Positions 57,750 to 64,000 of a stretch of DNA of 64,000 bases are shown one piece after another. The position numbers and the translations under genes were made by a program. The stretch lies in assembly GCF_039548895.1 (NCBI RefSeq), contig NZ_JBCLVG010000002.1; one strand, 5' to 3'. Under the pieces are notes generated by a model. It worked only from the letters and a program-made list of their open reading frames with translations, did not search any database and was not told the DNA's origin. The stretch comes from Orlajensenia stereocauli. Its GTDB lineage: Bacteria; Actinomycetota; Actinomycetes; Actinomycetales; Microbacteriaceae. How positions within the stretch are numbered: the first letter of the stretch is position 1; the number at the start of each line of letters is the position of its first letter.

Positions 57750-59141
57750 GTGTCCGCTCCCGCGACCGACGCGCGAACCGCTCACGCCGACGGCGTGGAG
57801 CGCCTTCTGGAGAGCTATCGGGCGGTACCGCCCGCGGCATCCGTTCGTCTGGCCAAACGCACCTCGAACCTGTTCCGCACGCGAACCAAGACGGATGCGC
57901 CGGGCCTCGACACCTCCGGCCTGACCGGCGTGATCTCGGTCGATCCCGAGGCGAAGACCGCCGACGTTGCCGGCATGTGCACCTATGACGACCTCGTCGC
58001 GGCCACACTGCCCTATGGCCTCGCTCCGCTGGTCGTGCCCCAGCTGAAGACCATCACGCTCGGAGGAGCCGTCACGGGTCTCGGCATCGAGTCGACGTCC
58101 TTCCGCAACGGGCTGCCGCACGAGTCCGTGCTCGAGATGGACATCCTGACCGGGGCGGGCGACGTGCTCACAACATCGCCGGTCGAGCACCCCGAGCTGT
58201 ACCGGGCCTTCCCCAACTCCTACGGCACGCTCGGCTACGCCGTGCGCCTGCGCATCGAGCTGGAGCCGGTCGAGCCGTTCGTCGCGCTCAGGCACGTGCG
58301 ATTCCACTCCATCGACGACCTCGTCGCGGCGATGGATCGCATCGTCGACACCGGCCTCCACGACGGGGTTCCGGTGGACTACCTCGACGGCGTGGTGTTC
58401 AGCGCGGTCGAGAGTTACCTCTGCCTGGGGACGCAGACCGCGGCGCCTGGCCCGGTGAGCGACTACACCCGGCAGCGCATCTACTACCGCTCCCTCCAGC
58501 ACGACGACGGAGTGACGGCCGACCGACTCACGATCCACGACTACCTGTGGCGGTGGGACACCGACTGGTTCTGGTGCTCGGAGGCGTTCGGCGCGCAGCA
58601 TCCGTTGGTCCGACGGGTCTGGCCTCGGCACCATCGACGCAGCAGCTCCTACGCGAAGCTCATGACGCTGGAACGGCGGTTCGACATCGGCGACCGCCTC
58701 GAGAGACTCAAGAATCGCCCAGCACGGGAGCGCGTGATCCAGGACGTCGAGATCCCGATCGACCGCTGCGCCGAGTTCCTCGACTGGTTCCTGGCGACTG
58801 TGCCCATCGAGCCGATCTGGCTGTGCCCGCTGCGGCTCCGTGACGGGCGGGGCACCGACGCCGGCTGGCCGCTCTACCCGATGAGGCCGCAGCAGACCTA
58901 CGTGAACGTGGGCTTCTGGTCGACGGTCCCGGTGGGCTCGACCGAAGGGACGTCGAACCGACTGATCGAGCAGAAGGTGAGCGAGCTCGACGGCCACAAG
59001 TCGCTGTACTCCGAATCGTTCTACTCGCGGGAGGAGTTCGACGAGCTCTACGGCGGCCCGAGCTACCGAAACGCCAAGGAACGCTACGACCCCGATTCCC
59101 GACTCCTCGACCTCTATGCGAAGGCGGTGCAACGACGATGA
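57750..59141 (+). CDS. tmsA: FAD-dependent reductase, TmsA/BfaA-like
   Basis: A 463-residue FAD-linked oxidoreductase of the DHCR24/FAD_binding_4 type. It has AGMCTYDDLVAATLPYGLAP and PQLKTITLGGAVTGLGIES (FAD domain), then a C-terminal substrate domain. The next gene, overlapping by ATGA, is a cyclopropane-fatty-acid-synthase-like methyltransferase. This gene pair is the known bfaAB/tmsAB unit for 10-methyl branched fatty acids (tuberculostearic acid): the methyltransferase makes a 10-methylene lipid and this enzyme reduces it. GTG at 57750 is the start. Confidence 0.8.
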   Translation: MSAPATDARTAHADGVERLLESYRAVPPAASVRLAKRTSNLFRTRTKTDAPGLDTSGLTGVISVDPEAKTADVAGMCTYDDLVAATLPYGLAPLVVPQLKTITLGGAVTGLGIESTSFRNGLPHESVLEMDILTGAGDVLTTSPVEHPELYRAFPNSYGTLGYAVRLRIELEPVEPFVALRHVRFHSIDDLVAAMDRIVDTGLHDGVPVDYLDGVVFSAVESYLCLGTQTAAPGPVSDYTRQRIYYRSLQHDDGVTADRLTIHDYLWRWDTDWFWCSEAFGAQHPLVRRVWPRHHRRSSSYAKLMTLERRFDIGDRLERLKNRPARERVIQDVEIPIDRCAEFLDWFLATVPIEPIWLCPLRLRDGRGTDAGWPLYPMRPQQTYVNVGFWSTVPVGSTEGTSNRLIEQKVSELDGHKSLYSESFYSREEFDELYGGPSYRNAKERYDPDSRLLDLYAKAVQRR

Positions 59142-60514
59142 CGACGTTCAAGGAACGCCCGACCGGTTCCACGGATCCCGGTGGTTCCAGCCATTCCCCG
59201 AGTGCGACGGATGCCGCTGCGAGACCGGAGGCGACGGGGAAGTACACGCTCGCCGAGGTCTTGGAGATCCTCGCCGGCGGCCACCTCCCGCTGAGGTTCA
59301 CCGCCTACGACGGGAGTGCGGCCGGGCCGGCGGATGCGCCGCTCGGGATCGAGCTGAAGACTCCGCGGGGCACGACCTACCTGGCCACGAGTCGGGGCGA
59401 TCTGGGCCTCGGTCGGGCCTACATCGCGGGCGATCTCGAGATCCACGGAGTGCATCCGGGAGACCCGTACGACCTGCTGCGAGCCCTCGCGGACGACCTG
59501 GTCTTCAAGCTCCCGTCGCCGCGTGTGATGGCGCAGATCGTCCGCTCCATCGGGGTCGAGCACCTGCGCCCGATCGCTCCACCTCCCCAGGAGGCTCCGC
59601 CGCGCTGGCGTCGGGTCGCCGAGGGCCTTCGGCACAGCAAGAGTCGCGATGCCGAGGCCATCCATCACCACTACGACGTCTCGAACACCTTCTACGAGTG
59701 GGTGCTCGGCCCGTCGATGACCTACACCTGCGCGTGCTACCCGAGCCTCGACGCCTCGCTCGACGAGGCGCAGGAGAACAAGTACCGGCTGGTGTTCGAG
59801 AAGCTGCGGCTGAAGCCGGGGGACAGGCTGCTCGACGTCGGATGCGGGTGGGGCGGAATGGTGCGTTACGCCGCCCGCCGCGGCGTGAAGGCCACTGGCG
59901 TCACCCTCTCGGAGGAGCAGACGACGTGGGCGCAGCGGGCCATCGCCGTCGAGGGCCTGCCCGATCTGGCCGAAGTGAGGTTCGGCGACTACCGGGACAT
60001 CACCGAGACCGGCTTCGACGCCGTGTCGTCGATCGGCCTGCTCGAGCACATCGGAGTGCGCAACTACTCGTCGTACTTCCGCTTCCTGCAATCTCGGCTC
60101 CGCCCAGGCGGCCTGCTGCTGAACCACTGCATCACACGGCCCGACAACACGTCCACGCCCTCGACGCGCGGTTTCATCGACCGCTACGTCTTCCCCGACG
60201 GTGAGCTCACGGGTTCGGGTCGCATCATCACCGAGGCTCAGGATGCCGGCCTCGAGGTGCTGCACGAGGAGAACCTGCGGCAGCACTACGCGCTCACACT
60301 GCGCGACTGGTGCGCCAACCTGGTCGAGCACTGGGACGAGGCCGTCGCCGAGGTGGGGCTGCCCACGGCGAAGGTCTGGGGCCTTTACATGGCAGGGTCA
60401 CGGCTGGCGTTCGAGGTCGGCGGAATCCAGTTGCACCAGGTGCTGGCCACCCGGCCCGATGCCCACGCCGGCGCCGGAGACAGGCTGCCGCTGCGGCCGT
60501 GGTGGACGGCGTAG
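59138..60514 (+). CDS. tmsB: SAM-dependent fatty acid methyltransferase, TmsB/BfaB-like (cyclopropane synthase family)
   Basis: A 458-residue member of the cyclopropane-fatty-acid synthase family. It has a SAM-binding LLDVGCGWGGMVRYAARRG and ISSIGLLEHIG-type segments (SSIGLLEHIGVRNY), plus an N-terminal ~150-residue domain (AYIAGDLEIHG). In Actinobacteria the partner gene organisation points to C10 methylation of oleate in phospholipids. The ATGA overlap with the FAD reductase implies equal expression. Confidence 0.82.
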   Translation: MTTFKERPTGSTDPGGSSHSPSATDAAARPEATGKYTLAEVLEILAGGHLPLRFTAYDGSAAGPADAPLGIELKTPRGTTYLATSRGDLGLGRAYIAGDLEIHGVHPGDPYDLLRALADDLVFKLPSPRVMAQIVRSIGVEHLRPIAPPPQEAPPRWRRVAEGLRHSKSRDAEAIHHHYDVSNTFYEWVLGPSMTYTCACYPSLDASLDEAQENKYRLVFEKLRLKPGDRLLDVGCGWGGMVRYAARRGVKATGVTLSEEQTTWAQRAIAVEGLPDLAEVRFGDYRDITETGFDAVSSIGLLEHIGVRNYSSYFRFLQSRLRPGGLLLNHCITRPDNTSTPSTRGFIDRYVFPDGELTGSGRIITEAQDAGLEVLHEENLRQHYALTLRDWCANLVEHWDEAVAEVGLPTAKVWGLYMAGSRLAFEVGGIQLHQVLATRPDAHAGAGDRLPLRPWWTA

Positions 60515-60589
60515 CAGTCGAGGCTGATAGCTTCGGCGTCAAGAGTGGTGCTGCTCGGCGCCGGTCATCCGACGGAAGGACTCCCCGGC

Positions 60590-61351
60590 ATGAAGGTCGT
60601 AGCCGTGTACAGCACCAAGGGCGGTGTCGGCAAGACGACGGCCGCGGTCAACCTCGCCGCCGAGGCGTCAGCCGACTTCAGGGTGCTGCTGTGGGACCTC
60701 GACCCGCAGGGGGCCGCGACCTTCCTGCTGCAGGTGAAGCCCAAGCTCAAGGGCGGCATCGACGCCCTCGTGGCCGGCGACAGCAAGGTGAAGAACGCGA
60801 TCCGATCGACGAGCATCCGCACCCTTGACGTGCTTCCTGCCGATGCGGGCTACCGCGACCTCGACCTCGTGCTGGACCACGCGAAGAAGTCGCAGCAGCG
60901 CATCGCGAAGATCCTCGAGCACATCGAGGACGACTACGACGTCGTGGTGCTGGACTGCCCGCCCGGAGCCGCTGTGGTGGCTGAGAACGCCATCTTCTCG
61001 GCCGACGTCGTCGTGGTCCCGCTGGTGCCGTCGCCGCTGGCGATGCGCTCCCTCGAGCAGGTCACCGAGTTCGTCGCCGAATCGGTGTCGAAGGCTCGGA
61101 TCCTGACGTTCTTCTCGATGGTCGACCGGCGGAAGACCATGCACCGTGAGACCGTGCGCGATCTCCCGGGCACCAGCAAGGCCGTGACCGACGTCGTCGT
61201 GCCCGCCACCGTGGTGATCGAGCGGATGGGCACACTGCGGGCCCCGGTGTCGAGCTACGCCCCCAACACCGAGGCCGCCCGCGCGTTCGGTGAACTGTGG
61301 GCGCGGGTGGCCACGGTGATCAAGGTGAAGGCGCGCAAGCGCAAGCGCTGA
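60590..61351 (+). CDS. ParA-family ATPase
   Basis: A 253-residue ParA/MinD-type ATPase with a deviant Walker A (KGGVGKTT at 10-17), DLDPQGAATFLL and VVVLDCPPGAAVV. It has no partner ParB gene, so it is an orphan ParA-like protein, perhaps positioning some cargo. GGAAGGA at 60574-60580 lies 9 nt before ATG 60590; the longer frame is not supported. It follows the fatty acid genes by 75 nt. Confidence 0.9.
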   Translation: MKVVAVYSTKGGVGKTTAAVNLAAEASADFRVLLWDLDPQGAATFLLQVKPKLKGGIDALVAGDSKVKNAIRSTSIRTLDVLPADAGYRDLDLVLDHAKKSQQRIAKILEHIEDDYDVVVLDCPPGAAVVAENAIFSADVVVVPLVPSPLAMRSLEQVTEFVAESVSKARILTFFSMVDRRKTMHRETVRDLPGTSKAVTDVVVPATVVIERMGTLRAPVSSYAPNTEAARAFGELWARVATVIKVKARKRKR

Positions 61352-61372
61352 GCGCGCTACTGAGCTCCGTCG

Positions 61373-62188
61373 TCACACCCACGCCCCCGCGGTGACGGCC
61401 TCGGCGAGCACCGCGCGGAGCTCGCGCGGCTGACGTCCGAGCGCGTTCGCGACACCGTCGGTCGTGTTCACGTTGCGTCCGTCGAAGACCTCGCGGCAGA
61501 GTTCGGTGAGCAGGGTCGCGACGAACTCGCCCTCCTCGGCGGCGACGGCGGCGTGGAAGTCGTCGAAGCCCAGCGGCACGTAGACGACCTCGCGCCCGCT
61601 GAGTTTGGAGAGCAGCGCGGCGACCTCCGCGAAGGTCAGCGACTGCGGTCCGGTGACCTCGTGCACCACGCCCTCGTGCCCGTCTTCGGTGAGCGCCCGA
61701 GTCGCCACCTCGGCGATGTCGTCGACATCGATGAACGGCTCCCCCACGTCGCCGGCGGCCATGGCGAGCACTCCGGTCTGCACCGCGTAGCTGAGCGCGC
61801 CCTCGGTGAAGTTCTGCGCGAACCAGCTGGCCCGAACGATGGTCGACGGGATGCCGGAGCCGAGCACGATGTCTTCGCAGCGCCGCGCTCCGTCTTCGCC
61901 GCGACCCGAGAGCAGCACGATGCGCTGCACACCGGAAGCGCGGGCGACCTCGGTGAGGCGGGCTATGGCGAACTCGGAGCCAGGGGCTGCGAGATCGGGG
62001 ACGTAGGCGACGTAGAGCCTGTCGACGCCGCGCAGCGCGTCGGACCAGAGCTCCGGGCGCTCCCAGTCGAAGGCGGGGCTGGTCTCGCGGGCGAGTCGGC
62101 GCACCGTGTAACCGTCGGCCTCGAGCAGGGCGGCGACGCGACGCCCGGTCTTGCCGGTGGAGCCGATGACAGCGAATGTGGTGGACAT
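61373..62188 (-). CDS. NmrA-like NAD(P)-binding protein
   Basis: A 271-residue atypical SDR of the NmrA/HSCARG type, with FAVIGSTGKTGRRVAALL (GxxGxxG), VARASGVQRIVLLSGRG, SFAQNF-like ASWFAQNFTEGAL, and EPFIDVDDIAEVATRAL. Probably redox sensing or reduction; substrate unknown. Divergent to an AraC regulator across 135 nt, which probably controls it. Confidence 0.88.
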   Translation of the reverse strand: MSTTFAVIGSTGKTGRRVAALLEADGYTVRRLARETSPAFDWERPELWSDALRGVDRLYVAYVPDLAAPGSEFAIARLTEVARASGVQRIVLLSGRGEDGARRCEDIVLGSGIPSTIVRASWFAQNFTEGALSYAVQTGVLAMAAGDVGEPFIDVDDIAEVATRALTEDGHEGVVHEVTGPQSLTFAEVAALLSKLSGREVVYVPLGFDDFHAAVAAEEGEFVATLLTELCREVFDGRNVNTTDGVANALGRQPRELRAVLAEAVTAGAWV

Positions 62189-62323
62189 GGTGAATTCCCT
62201 TCGTTGGTGATGCGTACACCCTCGCGCCGGACTGCGAGACGGACAATCGCCCTGCGCCGCTGTCTCTATGCCGATCATCCAGAATCTGGGACGTCCGGCT
62301 GATCGGCATGCCACTCTGGACGC

Positions 62324-63334
62324 ATGGTCAATCCGCGCCCGCACAGGAGCCGCGGCATCCGTGGGGCACATGAAACCGCCGACGACCTCGCTGATGGTCT
62401 CCACCTGCTGCGCTTCACCGGCGCGCTCTACTGCCGCGCCGAGCTTTCGGCACCCTGGGGCGTTGAATTCCCGGAGCTCGACGGCTACATGATGCTTCCG
62501 GTCGTGCTCGCCGGCCGCTGTGTGCTCGAGATCGACGGCGAGCGGCACACGCTCGAAGCCGGGAGCGCTGCCCTGATCACGCGCGGGGTGACCCACCGAT
62601 TGCTGAGCACGGCGGATGCCGCGAGCAGACCGCTCTTCGACATCCCCGTCGAGCGGGTCACCGAGACGTTCGAGCACATGCGAATCGACGGCGGCGGAGA
62701 CCGCACCCAGATCGCCTACGCGGCGATGAAGGTCGACGCCCCGCTGGCCTCACGCCTGACCGACGAGTTGCCGGGCCTCATCCGTGTCGACGCCTGGGAC
62801 GACGGCGAGGCAGGGGCTTTCCAATCGGTGCTGCGGATGCTGGCTCGCGAGGCCGAGGGAACCCAGCCCGGCGGCGAGGCCGTCATGACGAGCCTGGCCG
62901 ACGTGCTAGTCATCCAGGTGCTGCGGTGGTGGCTGCGCACGACCGAACTCCCCGCGACGGGCTGGCTCACCGCCGTGCGGGACCCGCAGGTTGGACGTGC
63001 CCTCGGCCGCATGCACGCCCGGCCCGACCACGACTGGACCTTGGTCGAGCTCGCCCGGCAGGCGAACATGTCGCGCTCGGCCTTCGCCGAGAGGTTCGCG
63101 ACCCTCGTGGGCGAGCCTCCGATGCGCTACCTCGCCGGCTGGCGGCTGCAGCAGGCGCATACTGAGCTCGTGCGCACGGCCGATCCGATCGCGTCGATCT
63201 CGAGCAGGGTGGGCTACACCTCGGAGGCAGCGTTCAGTCGGGCGTTCAAGCGGCACTATTCGGCGACGCCGGGGGAGGTGCGGCGTTCGGGTGCGCTGGC
63301 CGGCGTCGAGCACGGCGGTAGGCTCCGAACGTGA
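62324..63334 (+). CDS. AraC-family regulator with cupin sensor domain
   Basis: A 336-residue AraC/XylS regulator. The N-terminal half is a cupin_6-like ligand domain (GYMMLPVVLAGRCVLEIDG). The C-terminal AraC pair of helix-turn-helix motifs is LVELARQANMSRSAFAERF and PIASISSRVGYTSEAAFSRAFKR. ATG at 62324 gives a few unusual N-terminal residues, so a start nearer the cupin is possible. It overlaps the MarR gene by GTGA. Confidence 0.87.
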   Translation: MVNPRPHRSRGIRGAHETADDLADGLHLLRFTGALYCRAELSAPWGVEFPELDGYMMLPVVLAGRCVLEIDGERHTLEAGSAALITRGVTHRLLSTADAASRPLFDIPVERVTETFEHMRIDGGGDRTQIAYAAMKVDAPLASRLTDELPGLIRVDAWDDGEAGAFQSVLRMLAREAEGTQPGGEAVMTSLADVLVIQVLRWWLRTTELPATGWLTAVRDPQVGRALGRMHARPDHDWTLVELARQANMSRSAFAERFATLVGEPPMRYLAGWRLQQAHTELVRTADPIASISSRVGYTSEAAFSRAFKRHYSATPGEVRRSGALAGVEHGGRLRT

Positions 63335-63822
63335 GTGAGCCCGACGACGAGGTCGACCTGATCATCGATGCGTGGTCCCGTCGACTGCCCGATGTCGACC
63401 TGACGCCGCTTGACGTCATGTCGCGGCTCCGGCGCGTGTCGAAGAAGCTCAGCGTGCTGCGAGCCGGCGCCTTCAGCGGCGCGGGCCTCGCCGCGTGGGA
63501 GTTCGACGTCCTCGCCGCATTGGGGCGAGCGGATGCTCCTCACGAGCTGAGCCCCGCCCAGTTGATCGAGGCGACCATGATCGGCAGCGCCGCAATGACC
63601 AACCGACTCGACAACCTGTCGCGACGTGGTCTGGTCGATCGGCGGCCGCATCCGCGGGACGGACGCAGCGTGCTCGTGCGGCTCACCGACGAGGGCGCTT
63701 CACGGGTCGACGACGCCATGCGCACGCTCGCCCAGCGCGAGGCCGAGGAGTTGAGCGGGCTCAGTCAGGAGGAGCAGGCGACGCTCGCTGCGTTGCTGCG
63801 GAAGATGGCGAAGCCGGAGTAG
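63331..63822 (+). CDS. MarR-family transcriptional regulator
   Basis: A 163-residue MarR protein with LAAWEFDVLAALGRAD, LIEATMIGSAAMTNRLDNLSRRGLVDRR and PRDGRSVLVRLTDEG, the winged-helix pattern. The GTG start overlaps the AraC gene stop (GTGA), so the two regulators are coupled. Target not visible. Confidence 0.9.
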   Translation: MSEPDDEVDLIIDAWSRRLPDVDLTPLDVMSRLRRVSKKLSVLRAGAFSGAGLAAWEFDVLAALGRADAPHELSPAQLIEATMIGSAAMTNRLDNLSRRGLVDRRPHPRDGRSVLVRLTDEGASRVDDAMRTLAQREAEELSGLSQEEQATLAALLRKMAKPE

Positions 63823-63852
63823 GCGCTTGCGCGCCGTGGGTCGCCACGCCTG

Positions 63853-64000
63853 TCACCAGGGCGACGGGCGGTCGTTGTCCCTCGTGCTGTCGTCGGGGAG
63901 GTGCGGCAGTTCGGTGCCTCCGGCGCGGATGCACAGCCAGCGCAACTGCTCTGGCGAGTCGGGCAGGCAGCGCCAGGTGCGCCACACGCCTTGGCCGACG
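63853..64000 (-). CDS. 3' end of a minus-strand gene cut by the window edge
   Basis: An open frame on the minus strand runs from the window end to a TGA at 63853-63855 and reads VGQGVWRTWRCLPDSPEQL, RWLCIRAGGTELPHLPDDS then a Pro-rich end. It is unbroken over ~48 codons with sensible composition, so it is probably the C-terminus of a real gene converging on marR. I do not recognise the family. Confidence 0.55.
   Translation of the reverse strand, partial: VGQGVWRTWRCLPDSPEQLRWLCIRAGGTELPHLPDDSTRDNDRPSPW

Noticed and set aside
56805..59132. 775-codon minus-strand frame over the hydrolase and FAD reductase genes
   Set aside because: Shadow of two clear plus-strand genes; its LVE end only reflects repeat C.

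Overview
The window is a 64-kb chromosomal piece from a high-GC Gram-positive bacterium, most likely an actinobacterium of the family Microbacteriaceae. The reasons are the GC-rich third codon positions, the very frequent GGATGC/GCATCC words (often Ala-Ser codons), many GTG and ATGA-overlap starts, class Ib ribonucleotide reductase in nrdHIEF order, and a YtfQRT-YjfF transporter next to an MmsA/GguA-type transporter. No rRNA, tRNA, insertion sequence or CRISPR array was found.

Layout. 1-16.9 kb is a pentose locus: araD-araB-araA, a ChvE/GguAB-type sugar ABC transporter, a LacI regulator, a second (arabinofuranose/galactofuranose-like) transporter YtfQ-YtfR-YtfT-YjfF, and a second LacI regulator. 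Perfect or near-perfect GTTA-CG-TAAC palindromes lie in front of araD and ytfQ, so one or both LacI paralogues probably control both operons. 17-20 kb holds an AbiEi-like/nuclease-like protein, a VOC protein and an ArsR-AHSA1 pair. 20.5-24.7 kb is nrdHIEF behind tandem NrdR boxes.

25.1-32.7 kb looks like a horizontally acquired defence island, judged by less GC-rich codons and gene content. It has an XRE/ImmA-IrrE metalloprotease regulator with a PIN-like protein behind a 19-bp palindrome. Next comes a tight set: a radical SAM enzyme, a DUF6375 protein (ATGA overlap) and a 1433-residue protein with a PD-(D/E)XK-like N-terminus, a NACHT/STAND-like NTPase core and a long C-terminal region. This is the strongest candidate for an undescribed system.

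33-40.2 kb contains two decayed copies of the 3' part of an amidohydrolase gene around a wHTH/nucleotidyltransferase-like gene, a frameshifted alcohol dehydrogenase, the intact amidohydrolase with an APC permease, and a divergent TetR regulator. 40.3-50.4 kb is mixed housekeeping and regulation: DUF2277, a RibD-like reductase, an SGNH-GAF fusion, an ECF sigma factor with a SnoaL-like tail facing DoxX, DUF2254, PadR with a UbiB-type kinase, and a WYL regulator facing a VOC protein. 50.6-57.7 kb has a large secreted beta-helix protein, small DNA/stress proteins, an APC permease, a thioredoxin-reductase-like flavoprotein facing an XRE-cupin regulator, and an alpha/beta hydrolase. 57.7-60.5 kb carries an FAD reductase/SAM methyltransferase pair matching the 10-methyl branched fatty acid (tmsAB/bfaAB) pathway. 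The right end has ParA, an NmrA-like protein facing an AraC regulator, MarR, and the 3' end of a further gene on the minus strand.

Three families of intergenic palindromic or REP-like repeats (here A, B and C) are scattered through the window. Two copies of family C supply the last codons and stop of the neighbouring gene.
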